The notes under the pieces are model-generated. The model had not been told where the DNA came from. It ran no database searches and worked only from the letters and a program-made list of their open reading frames with translations. A DNA stretch of 64,000 nucleotides from Trebouxia sp. TZW2008 (Eukaryota > Chlorophyta > Trebouxiophyceae > Trebouxiales > Trebouxiaceae), in NCBI GenBank assembly GCA_002118135.1, contig BDIU01000173.1, forward strand, positions 164,507 through 228,506. The letters run 5' to 3'. Positions 41,081 through 52,434 of this stretch are shown here, one piece after another; the first letter of the stretch is position 1, and every line of letters starts with the position of its first letter. The position numbers and the translations under genes are program-made.

Positions 41081-44000
41081 CCACCTGTGCTGTACAGGTG
41101 GGTCTGGAGTAGCCTTATTGGATCTGGTGCAGCAGCTAATGAACGAGTACCACCCACAGGTACAAATGTCAAGATGCCCTCAGTTGCAGCATTGCAGTTA
41201 GCATATACGTTAGCTGCCTTTGAGTTGTGCTTTTGAAAAGAAACTTGCATGCTGCTGACTAGGGCTTCATCTGCACAGCTTCCTATGTTGATTTTGCACT
41301 ATGTGCCAAACAGCAAACCCTGTTCAACCTGCGATGCATTTCCGTGACATGCACACATGCTTGTATCTCAGGTGATTCAGTATAACAGCCTCTTTTAATG
41401 GGTTTGCTGGGTCCATGTGTCTGCAGCCGCTGGCATGCTTGTTGCACTAAACCCCAAGGTAATCAGCCAGACACACACACCACATAGATGCACCTAGCAT
41501 GGTCACGACAATGATGTGATCATGGTCAGTGTCACAGACATTCTGTTGTATGCATGCAGGCAGAACTGGTGCAAGAACGGCTGCAGCAGCACATCCAGCA
41601 TTTACTGAAGTTTGGCAGGAGCACCTATGACCCTCTGCAGTACAATGCTGTCGTGGCAGACATCAACAGGCCACTACTCATCAATGCAGGTACACTTGCG
41701 GGTTGTAAACGCATGCAGCATTCCACCCACCAGTATTATGATTTGAAGTCATGACCCAGTGATAGGTAGGCTGCATTTTTGCATCAAGCAGCATTGCGTG
41801 CGCATCATGTGTAAAGCTGCCAACAGACTTGCCTCACAACAGACTTGCCTCACACCAGACTGAGTTGTGCAGCTGGCGCAACAGAAGCAGCTTCTGGCAG
41901 GGCTGCAAACATGCTGCATTGGCATGCACGCCAATCCTGTGTGAAAAATGGCACTGGGCATGAGTTGCCAGGAAACCACACTAGTCACTGTCACACCAGT
42001 CATCCACTGTGTTGCTATTGTGGTAGGGCCAGGCTCTGGCAAGACTACAGTGATGGCTCTGAGAGCTCTGTACATGATTGGCATGATGCGGCAGACCCAT
42101 TGCAACACTCCTATTCAAGGGCGTGGCTTTGATGACGTCGTGGCTTTGACTTTCTCCAGGAGGTTGGTAGCTGCCAACTTTGATGCCTCAGTCTGTTCAT
42201 GTTCCGGCCCAGATTGGTGCCAAGCACGCTGGGCCAGAAGTAACTCACAGTGTCTGTGGGCCGTGCATACAGCAGCTGCAAGACACATGAGCGTGAGAGC
42301 CCCATAACTGGTATGAAGTGTGATGAATGGTGTACAAGTTGCTGGGAGAGAAATGCAGCATGTGGGTTCAGAGAGCCGTGGTTGTTGTCTGCACATGATC
42401 ATTCAGTGTGTGCTACAGACCATACAAATGAAGAGCCAACATATTGGCATCACATTGCTTGTGACTATTTGTGTCAACTTAAATGTGCTCATGCAGCGCA
42501 CATAATCTTGCACCAAGTATGCACCAGGGACCATGTCAGAGGTTGCACACAGTATTACGCATAACAAGGCACAGCCAGACCCTTCTCAGATTCAGCTTGG
42601 CCTTGCAGTTTCCAACATTGCATGTCATGGCAGCAGTGGGATTGACATACCCTAGAGAGTCCCCGCCCAGCCATGGCAGATGCGTCATTGACAATGTTGA
42701 TGATGAGCATGTTGGCGACGACAATGATCATGATGCTTCGTGTGTAGGGCTCAGCAGCATATGGAGAAAACGCTGGATGGCCTGTGTGTGCGGGTGGCGC
42801 ACAACCACACCTTTGACGGCCTCTGGCTCAGAATGGCCAATAACTACAACCGCCTGCATGGCAAACCCGCTGTCAAGGTACCGCTTCATGCCCACCTAGC
42901 ATCTATGCTGGAAGACTGTGTCATGTCATTGTCGCTGGTGTTGCTGTTGTCAATCTCGCTGTTGCTGTCACTGCGCTGCCACTGCTATTTCTACTTCTTT
43001 TATCAATTGCAAACAGGCAGCATTTGCTCTTTTTGGCATGGTAAAATCCCGTTTCTTTAGCAGGGCCTGTCAAAGTCAAGCACGCCCAACACAAGCTTAC
43101 CTGCTCACTGCAACTTCAGGGTGTGTCACTGAACAGTTTTCGTCAGCAGCCACAAGTTTGGCCAGAACAGGATGCACGCAGATTTTGGCTGTTTCAGATT
43201 TTCGGTTTCTTGATGACCTCCTGAATCAATGTTATGGACTCGCACAAGACCGTTGCCACTCTTCTTCTCTCTTGTAAAACATCAAGATGTTTCCAAGAAC
43301 ATTTGTCCAAAATTGATGTTGTTAGGAGAAATCACCCATACACGTGTTTTGAGGTCAAGTTGGCAGGTTGCTCAAGTAGTTTGGCATGCAGGTGCTTGGT
43401 CAAGAGGAGGTGAGGAGCTTCCTGGCTGACCAGCTGCAGTTTCAGATGGAGCAGCTCTTCTTCTTTGGCAGAACGCTCTGCCAGCCTGAAGGCCCTGCCT
43501 GGAGGGACCTCCGCGACAGCTTCTCTGAACTGTTGACTCACCACCTGCAGCAGGTCAGCTTTCCCTCCACTTTCTGCTGTGCACTCTTGCAATGGACATA
43601 TCCTTTGCCAGCATGAACTCGTACAAGGCTTGAGCAATCTGGTCAACACTATCATGTTTCTGTCAGCAAAAAGGTGTGTGCATGACAACGTCTAAAGTGC
43701 TATTTCCTTTGTTGCACATAGTGGCCACACTGTGCTGTTGCATCCTGGTCTGAAACCTGCGTGTGATAGTTGTCTCGAGATGTTAGCGCAACAAACAACC
43801 TGCTGTCTGCAGCAACACATTGATGCCTAATACTCCCACACATCTTGCATAAGACCTGTTCCAGCTTGTAGTGTTGTCGTGTCAGGATGGTTGTGAAGTC
43901 ACGCCTTTGCATACATGTTTGAGAGTGTATGACACAGCCTAGCATTTCAAGTCGCAACGCACTGACAGCCATCTGTTGCTTGCAACACTGGACAAAGTGG

Positions 44001-47000
44001 CCAAGCGTGTCTCAATGGGTACGGTCTGATTGAACAGCAATTACTGTCAGCCTTTCTACATATGCAGGGGTTTGTAAGCCATACCAAGCTTGGCGTGTAC
44101 ACCATAAAGCACATGTGGGATGAGCCAGCAGCCAGGCAGTCCCTTCTAGACGCCTTCCTCAGCGACCAGAGGGTCAGATATGAGCTGAGCAGGTCTGAGC
44201 TGCCGCTGTCCAGGCAAGAGCTGCGCCCAGCTGTTTTGGCCAGCATCAGAGCTCTGATTGATGGGTTGCAGGTAATGCAATTTCTCCTATGAGCAGCAAC
44301 AGGACTGTTACTGTAATTATCACTGCCCTTTAACAGTCAAAATGTGGTGAGGCAACTGTTCACTGACGCTAGTTTCCAGCAGTCTTGGCCAGCATCAGAG
44401 CTCTCATTGAGGGGTTGCAGTTTATTCACTGAGGCTTCATGCAATGACCCCAATGCCCAACCCTTCCTAGTCTTGTTGTGGCTCCTGGTGTGTTTGAGAT
44501 TACCTTGTTTCAGTTCAGATGTGGTGACACGATTTATTGCCTGCTGGCAAGTATCAGAGCTGTTGTTGGCGGGTTGCAGGCAACTGCCCAAGCCTTATTT
44601 CCACTTCAAGTGGCATTGCATACAGACAAGCCACTTTAGCTTTTGTTGCGTCGCTACATTTCTAATTGTTACTACTGCAGTAGCTGTTGCTGCGTCATCA
44701 ACGTTATATCTGGCTGTGCGGCGGTCAATTTCTTGATGTGATACTTGCAGATTACTCACCATCTTACGAGCGCTCAAAGTGACCCTTGTGCCTCAGGAAA
44801 ATGATGCAATTGTGTGGGAGCTGCTGGGTCACGCCACCCGCATCTGGCACACTGCCATTACAGGGCAGTGTCCTAGTGCATGGCAATGACTGATACATAG
44901 CAAGTTGCATACGCATACTATTGAGGTGTATGAGACACTCTACAAGTTTTGATTTCAATGGAATGTCAAATAAGCAAGCGCCTCCTGTTGCTACAGGAGG
45001 ATGATGCAATTGTGTGGGAGTTGCTTGGTCATGCCACCCGCATCTGGCACATTGCCACAGCACAGCTGCCCTGCAGAGATGACGCAGCACTCGCAGCAGC
45101 AAAAAGGATCTTTGGGTACTGGAGTTCCCGCCAAGCCTGGCTGGTGAGTGCTAGCTGTGTTCAAAATCAAATCATAGGATATCTTGAAGCACAAAAGGAC
45201 CATGCCCTCCTCAATGCATGAACCTTTACGCCTGAAAATGGCTGAAAGCGTTAGCAGTCTTTGCATTTCCTACACAGCTGGACAAGTTTCAAGATGCAGC
45301 CCACGCTCTGTACAGACTGCTGCGCGCCCTAACCCACACTGCACCCTGCAGCCTTCCCTTTTACAGCGTCCCGATAGCGCAGCATGAAGACGACGCCTGT
45401 GTCTGTGTCCTCAAAGACTGAACCAATAGGCAATGCGTTGACTGGAAAGCTGCATATAGGGGAAAGCGTTGAAAATGTTTGCATTGACTGTGCAACTGGA
45501 TGAGTTCCAAGATGTGGCATATGCGCAGCACAGACTGCTGCATGCTCTGACTCATGCCGCTGACCCCAGCCTCCCTATCCAGAGGGTTCCCGTCGTAGAT
45601 CTCAACTTGAATCAAAAGGTTTGCTGCTGGATTTGGTTGAATTCATTGATCAGTTGTGCGTTGACTGTGCAGCTGGATGAGTCCAAGATGTAGCTCATGC
45701 GCAGTACAGACTGCTGCACGCCTTGACCCATGCCGCTGCCCCCAGCTGCCCCTTTCAGAGGGTTACCATAGTGGGGGATGGAGACCAGGCTATCTATGAT
45801 TGGAGAGGCGCTGATGTTCACCTGTTTGAGGTGAGCTTTATCTTAGAGTTCAAAATTCAGGTCGCAGGACCCATCGGGAGTTGCTTTCAGGGCTTGAAAA
45901 GCCCCCAGAGAGTCACTATTGTAGGTGATGGGGACCAAGCCATCTATGACTGGAGAGGCGCCGATGTCCATTCGTTTGAGGTGAAGTGAAGTTTCGCTTA
46001 CTATTCTCAGGACTGAAAGCGTCCCTTCATGCATAGATGGTGATTATTGCGGGGACTAAGGTGCCTGTCACTGGAGAGGTGCTGGTGTCCACCCAACTGA
46101 GGTAAGCTCCATCTTGTCAACACCAGCAACGTTGTTGCCATTGCCATCACCGTTGCCCTTCATGCAAGCTGTCACAACTTGAGCAGAACCATTTGAAATG
46201 CAAGTGCAGCCTCTGTACAAATCTTCTACTTGACCGTAATGGCTTCGCACAACTGCATAAGTTAGGCGACTGTTCTGAATCCCTCTCATATGTGCAGTTG
46301 CCGGTGAGCAAGCTGTTTGAATAGTGTAGCTAGTGGCAAGATTCACTCTGCACTCCACACTGTCAGTTTGCGTGCAGATACAGCTTCAGCCAGACTATGC
46401 AAAATAGCAGTGAAGCTTCTGTTGGGATGACCGGGTTACATCTTTCATTGCTGTGTTACGTACAGGCACACTTTGGGCAAGAGTCCATTGCATTGCAGCG
46501 CCTGCATCATGGCAAGTTTGCATTTCTGCACAGAGGCAGTGCGAGCAAGACTACACAGCAGTGCAGCGCCTGGCCATGATCATCGACAGAATCTGCATCA
46601 CTCACTGCTGTGTTCCCTGCAGGCGCACTTTGAGCAGGACCCCATAGCAGTGCAGCGCTTGGCTATGTCACCAATGACAGATCCACAGCCAGCACAGTGC
46701 AACACAGCGGCACGCTTCTGTTTTGGTGACAATTTTGCATCTCTCAGAGCTTTGAGTGTAGACACAAACTGAGAGAGACTACACAGCATTGCAGCTTGTG
46801 GCGTTGATCATTGCTATTGTGCCCGCAGGCGCAGTTTGAGCAAGACTACACAGCAGTGCAACGTCTGGCCATGATCACCAACTACAGATCCACAGCCAGC
46901 ATAGTGCAACACAGCAGTGCCCTAATCGCTCACAACTACCGCAACCCCAGCCGGGGCACTTGCGTCCCAAAGGCCCTCAGAGCTGCCCCTGGAACAGAAA

Positions 47001-50000
47001 ACCACAGAGCTGTTCAGTTTGTGAGATATAAAACAAAAGAATCTCAAGCAGCACATATCCTCAGCTGTGTTAAATGGTGGCATGAACATGGTAGGAGTTT
47101 CGACTCTGTCCTGTTGTCCAAACACGTTACTGTCATGGGTTCATCCATCACTCTAATTCAACAGGACTATGCACAGAATAGCTTGTTAGGCTGCTCCTGA
47201 CATCTGCATGAGTATGCATGCAAGCATCCTGCCTGTGTGGCTTTGTACGCACTCACATGCAATGCAATACTGAGTTCCAGTTGACAAGATGCCTGCCTGC
47301 ATTTGTGCTTGCATGCCGCTGTTCCTCTTCACAGTCTCGAGTGCATGCAAAAAAAATGCGACAATCAAGTACAGCAGATACAACTGCTTGCGCACAGCTG
47401 ATTGTCTTATACATATGTAGCTCATGACTTCAACAGACCAGCACTTGGACCACTGAAGGCAACAACCTGAAGAGCAACTGAATGTGGCTGAAAATGTGTA
47501 TCCTTTTCCTGGGTGGCAGGAACCTGGAGGGACAGGGCAGGGATAGAAAGGGGTCCAGGGCCCTGGGGTGCCTTTCAGCCAGATGGGGATTTGGCAAAAC
47601 TGACAATGTAGTGTTCAACCCTAGACCGAAAAATTTGACATTTGTTGCAAATGGCAGGGACCTGGTGGGACCGGGCAGGGGTAGAGAGGGGTCCAGGGGT
47701 ACCATACAGCCAGATCAGGATTCTGGCTCGAGCCAGGTGGCAGCTGCTGCATTTGAAGGGCGCTTTGAGCCGCGGAGGGCTAAAGCCCTTTGTGGTGCTG
47801 GCTGGCGACAACGCCAACATCGATGATGAGTCAGCTGATACAGAAGATGAAGAGGTGCTTGCAAGCCAAGTTGCTAGTGCCAGTCGTGACAAGGTAGCTG
47901 ATGGGCCAGGACTCGCAATTAATGGGGCTTGACAGAGCGTTTGTTCAGCTTGCATTCGTTGGTTGATTCCATTGTCAAGTGAACTTGTGTTGAGTTCCAA
48001 CTTGAGCTACCACATTGCTGGTGTTACTGATCTGCTAAAATCCCAAGATTTGCATACTGTTCTTCACGTTTTGATTCTACAAGGCTACCTTGGTATGTTT
48101 GCCATGTTCAGACCACCAGCTTTGGGTGCTGCTGTTGAGCAGCATGAGACTCGCAGGAAGGGGCTGCAGCCTGGCCTGTGATTGGCACAGACTCAGACAG
48201 TCAGCTATGTTGTTTGTCCATATTACGTCTTACGCATGGTACAACACTGCTATTTCCCTGTTCCCTTGGTCTGACCATACATCATGGATTCTCTCACGCG
48301 CAATGGAGTCATCTGCACCTGTGTCAATGCAGCCTCTGGTTCTCAATGCAGGCTCTGGTTCATCCTGTTCAGTGCAATTGTGTTGTTGCAGCTGGTACTG
48401 AACAGCGCGCATGCTGTGAAAGGGCTGATGCCCTGTCGCTTGACATGCTCACTCCAAGATTCATGATGAAAGCCCGCAGCATGATGACTCTGCTTCATCC
48501 TGTGAAATTCTGTTGTTGCAGCTGGTGCTGAGCAGCGTGCATGCCGTGAAAGGGCTGGAGTTTGTGGTGTGCTTTGTGGTGGGGCTGGACACCAAGGCCT
48601 GGCGCTACCTGCCCTACGCCCTCAGCGATCCTGAACTGCAACAGGTAAGTCTACCTTTTTGCAAGATCCCATCTTGTAAACTCAAAATCTCCATGCTTGT
48701 GAAGCAAGCATCCAGCGTGGGTGCTGTGAACTGTAGTGGCTTCACTACGACAAACACTGCAGGGACCTGTTTGCCTCAAGTGCCAACCTTGCCTGATGCA
48801 ACAACACAGGCGCAAAAGCAGTGGCAAGTAGCAAGTTTGTGTGCCAATTGTGTTCTATCTGCAGTTGTCCTTTGGTCTTATTGAGAAGCTTAAAGCCTGG
48901 TACAGGCAAAAGCCAGCAGTAATGTATCCAGCATGTATCCTTGGGTAATAGACCACTTAAGTTCAAGCTTATCGCTTGATAATTCATGCCCTGAATGGCA
49001 AGACTTAGCGCAATGTATCGCAACCAACATGCATGTCTTGCATCCAGTGTCTCTTGTCTGTAATCATGTGTGAAGACTGAATGGCCTTTTGTGTCCTTGT
49101 TTGCCACACATATCCTTTGTCCCAGATGTCATTGCCATGCTTGAGAATGGGTGTCATTGACACATTTTGCATGGTTGAGGCCAATAGAGCACATTGCTGT
49201 AGACGCTTGTTGTTACAGAGCGTGCATGGGATAAACAGCGATGCTAGCTAGATGGCGAGGTGCTAATTCCTCACACTGCTACACTTTCAAATTCTGCATG
49301 TTGTTTTGCTCAAGCACAACAGCAGCAAACAGCCGACTTGCTTACAGAGCCTGTAAGAGCAGCATGCAAAGTCACTGTCATCTTCTTCAGTTTAGTCACA
49401 AGTGCTTGATGCTGCCAAGTCGTCTGACTTAGCACATGTGCGGCTGACATGTTTGCATGCAGCGTCCACGGCTTCTAGCATGACCTGCATGATTGGTCTG
49501 GGTCACTGTCATTGCTGACATCATGTACCTTGCGTTTGAGCGGGCACAGGTGTCACACTAATCATTCACTGTCATTGCTGGTGACATTTAAGTTGTGTCA
49601 CAGGTGATCCCAGCGGATAGCCTTGCCTTGACTTCAGCTCCTGCCAGCTGACATAAAAAGGCTGGTTGACAATTGCTGCTATGCACCTTATTGTGTTTTT
49701 GGACCTGTCTGGCATGCAATGCATGGGTGAGAGCACAGGGACAACAAGAGCAGTCAGCTGCTGACCTTTTGCTCCCTTCAAAATACTCGAGTACACTGAC
49801 TTCTCTTTATAATGACTGCTTTGGTCCCCAAGAAAATTGTCCTTATACCACATTGTCCTTACTCAGAGGTGCCACTGCAGTCAGAATGCAGTGATGGGTG
49901 ATCAAATGCATTGTCCTCGCATCACGGACATCCTCACATTGAGTGTCCTTACAAAGAAGAGTTGCTGTACAGCTAGTATCAGTCAACAACAAGGTAGCAA

Positions 50001-50166
50001 GAGCATATTTTGGTGCCTGCAGACAAGGGAGTCACGCAATGTGGCTTATGTGGCCATGACACGTGCTGAGCGCGTGCTGTACCTCAGTCATGTGGGCAGC
50101 ATTACTGATGCCAACAGCTTTTTCACTGAGGCAATGTTGCCAGGAGACATAGTCACAGAGATGTGA
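38899..50166 (+). CDS. UvrD/Rep-like SF1 DNA helicase
   Basis: Fifteen exons: 38899-39579, 39842-40117, 40380-40485, 41098-41159, 41560-41689, 42027-42162, 42748-42877, 43392-43553, 44068-44271, 44997-45143, 45673-45830, 46829-47115, 47710-47854, 48522-48644, 50023-50166 (TGA). All phases agree except a one-base deficit in exon 11; about 963 aa if that is corrected. The first ~320 residues are a low-complexity and helical extension. Motifs: I (GPGSGKTTVM, exon 6), Ia (ALTFSRR), the HNHTFDGLWLR region, II (D-E-F-Q region, exon 11), III (VGDGDQAIYDWRGA), IV (MITNYRST), V (VHAVKGLEF), VI (VAYVAMTRAERVLYLS). Enzymes of this class unwind DNA 3'-5' and strip Rad51-type filaments; a plant SRS2-like role is a guess. 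Introns hold many exon echoes and a MITE. Confidence 0.87.
41015..41077. repeat. (ATC)21 microsatellite next to a splice acceptor
   Basis: Uninterrupted trinucleotide run ending 20 bp before helicase exon 4 (41098). Its length could affect use of that acceptor. Confidence 0.9.
44377..44870 (+). repeat. Echoes of helicase exons 9 and 10
   Basis: About 44377-44420 and 44545-44580 repeat the 3' edge of exon 9 (GCCAGCATCAGAGCTCT and GGGTTGCAG). About 44796-44870 repeats the start of exon 10 with its CAG acceptor (GATGATGCAATTGTGTGGGA). Confidence 0.75.
45278..45980 (+). repeat. Array of four copies of the helicase motif II/III exon
   Basis: Copy 1 (45278-45366) has an AG acceptor but encodes D-K-F-Q in place of D-E-F-Q. 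Copy 2 (45496-45600) keeps D-E-F-Q but has CAA in place of the CAG acceptor. Copy 3 (45673-45830) is full length with a CAG acceptor, but one base is missing in the D-E-F codons. Copy 4 (45909-45980) is a self-contained 24-codon exon with motif III only. A fifth remnant lies at about 46037-46100. Confidence 0.8.
46455..46665 (+). repeat. Three echoes of the start of helicase exon 12
   Basis: Partial copies at about 46465-46505, 46545-46580 and 46619-46665 carry CAGGCGCACTTTGAGCA-like acceptor-plus-exon text and GCAGTGCAGCG. The intact exon begins at 46829. Confidence 0.75.
47505..47720 (+). repeat. Two-copy repeat at the acceptor of helicase exon 13
   Basis: About 47507-47590 and 47650-47720 share GGGCAGGG, AGGGGTCCAGG and CAGCCAGAT. 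The second copy supplies the acceptor of exon 13 (47710). Confidence 0.7.
48386..48436 (+). repeat. Echo of helicase exon 14 (motif V)
   Basis: Repeats GTTGTTGCAGCTGGT, GAACAGCGCGCATGC and GTGAAAGGGCTG, then leaves the exon sequence. Confidence 0.75.
49794..49967 (-). mobile_element. 174-bp pogo/Tigger-type MITE, copy 2
   Basis: Same family as 1440-1613, in opposite orientation. Ends match (CAGCAAC on minus at 49967, TCAGTG at 49794), TA flanks both sides (49792-49793, 49968-49969), and inner GTAAGGAC blocks align without length change. It lies in the last helicase intron. Confidence 0.75.
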
Positions 50167-50830
50167 CCCTTCAGAAGCCCAGGGGGCAGTAATGCCACAT
50201 GAATGGATCAAGTGGCCGACCTGACTGCAGCTAGCAGCTGTTTCTCGGAGGCAACGCTGCCAGGAGATATACTCACAGAGACTTGAGTATTGAGGAGCCC
50301 AAGGGGCACCAATGCTGAGTGCTGAAACATGTGGGCAGCCCTGCTGACACCAACAGCTTTTTCTATGAGGCGATGCTATCAGGAGACATGGTTACAAAGA
50401 CTCGACTGTTGAGGAGCTCAAGGGACACTGATGCCATGTGGATGGACCATGTGGGCAACCCCACTAGCGCCAACAGCTTTTTCTATTAGGCGATGCTACC
50501 AGGAGACATGGTTACAAAGAATTGACTATTGAGGAGCCCAAGGGACACTGATGCCATGTGGGTGAACCGTGTGGGCAGCCCCACTGGCGCCAACAGCTTC
50601 TTTTCTGAGGCGATGTCACCAGGAGACATGGTCACAGAGAGTTGACTGTTGATGATCCCAATGGACACTAATGCAAAGTGGACGAACCATGTGGGCAGCC
50701 CTATCCATCCCAACAGCTTGTTTCATGAGGCGAAGTTGCCAGGAGATGTGGTCACAGACATCAGACTCTCCAGAAGCCCAAGGGACACTGATGCAAAGTG
50801 GATGACAGAGCAACAAAGCTCAACTTGCAA
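50100..50830 (+). repeat. ~119-bp satellite derived from the helicase 3' end
   Basis: Starting within the last coding exon, a unit holding CCAACAGCTTTTTC, GAGGCGATG, CCAGGAGACATGGTCACA and GAGGAGCCCAAGGGACACTG is repeated about six times at 118-121 bp spacing (near 50115, 50233, 50352, 50472, 50592, 50711). The first copy encodes the helicase C-terminus and stop; later copies are 3' flank. Confidence 0.8.
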
Positions 50831-52434
50831 CTGTTGCTTTTGGCCAATCATTGCAGGCAGCCTGTCAGGTGGCAGCTGGCCTGCCAAGCTACTGTCAGAC
50901 ATCACAAACTGGTCCTGAGGGGAAGCAGGATCAAAAGTGGGAAGAAGAGTTTACTGTCAGGCATGAGTGACAGCCTCTTAAACAAATTGTGGCACCCTAT
51001 CAATGCTGTCAGGTCAGAGTAGCAAGGAAGATTTCACAGATTCAGATGTTGAGCTGGTACTTCAAAGATGATGGGTGATCAGGTCCATAAGGCTACTTCT
51101 GGGTGTATAGCCTTTTGCTGTGGCATTTAGAGGAGTGGGCATCCCATTGTTTCTCGTATTGCTTTTGGCATATGTTTGGCATGTTTTGGCATACGTTTGG
51201 CCAATGCTGGGGACCCTTTCAAGCCACGCAAGCTCTGTGTATAGCAGCTCTTGCTTGGCTTGACCTGTGTGTAAGTGTAGCCATCAAGACCATGAGGTAC
51301 GTGAGCATGTTTTTTTTAAGTTTCAGTAAGTTTCATCACTGCAAAAATGAGAGCTTGCTTTGAGCACCAGTGTGCAATCTTTCAGGCAGCGCGTTGATTC
51401 ATCATCTGTGAGAGTGAATCTGTCATGTTTTGGCCCAGTTTAGAGACCTGAGGGTCAATCAAATTTAGGGCAAGACAGTGAAGTAGCGTTTGATGCTCCC
51501 TCCTTGATGTCTCAACAGTTTTCAACTATTTGACCTGCAGACCATAACATAAGAATGTCAGCAGGCTTTGCAGCTGAAGTGCAAGCCTGTACAAGGACAT
51601 TTTTTGCTATTTGTGTTGGCAATTTGAATTGAGAGGAGGTCACGCATTGATTGGCCAACCACTTATTGGCAGGTGTCCCTGAACATGTGAGACGTGCATC
51701 AGGCAGAATGCTGTGCTTGGAATGAGACACTCCTAGCTTCAGCTTGCAAAACTTTAGGGACTCCCTGATGGCATCAGAATGAATTGATCTCTGTGCTGAT
51801 TTTGCTTGTTAGGCCCTGCTTGTCACGCGCTACACACTCCGCTCTTATCTAGCTGACGAGCATCGATATCTGATCAGCCGCCAGTAAAGTGTGTGCTGAC
51901 GCGTGCTTGTGCGCAGACAGGCTGTCTCTACTTTCTGGTCTGTTCCAGCTCAGCGCAAAATGCCTTGCATTCAGCCATGTCACAAGGATGCCGTGAAGGC
52001 AGTGCAGAAGCACCAATAGTTGTTGCAACTCTTTACAAACAACGTGCAAAGTAACCAATCAGATTGATGTATGTATCAGCAGCAATGACTGCTGTGTGAA
52101 ATCTTACAGGCCGTGTGAAAATACAAGGCAACCACTTTCATGAGACTGACAGACAATCAGTAACCCTCAATTTGACCAAGTTCCACACTCAACGTCACGC
52201 TTGCAGCATTTTTGCAGCACTTATGTAAAGATCAGGAATGAAATAGCAATCTGCCAACCAAATAGCAATATCAAATGTGATTGTTCAGCAATGCTTGTCA
52301 GTCACAGTATCTGTACAAATGTCTGACGGTAACATCTGACCTGTAAGATGTCAAACGAAATTGAAATCCATCCTGCTTACTCACTGACCTCCCGCTGAAT
52401 CAGCACCAGTTCTCAATGTCAGCAGGTTTGGAAC
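50831..52434. other. Intergenic, no gene seen
   Basis: Between the convergent helicase and membrane-protein genes. Frames of 60-86 codons occur but none shows a domain or consistent splice phases. Confidence 0.4.

Noticed and set aside
42918..43277. A 119-codon plus-strand frame in a helicase intron
   Set aside because: It lies between two phase-matched helicase exons and encodes only low-complexity Cys/Ser/His and Arg/Ser runs.
47218..47427. Possible small gene in a helicase intron
   Set aside because: No recognisable motif, and it begins in TGCATGC-rich repeat-like sequence.
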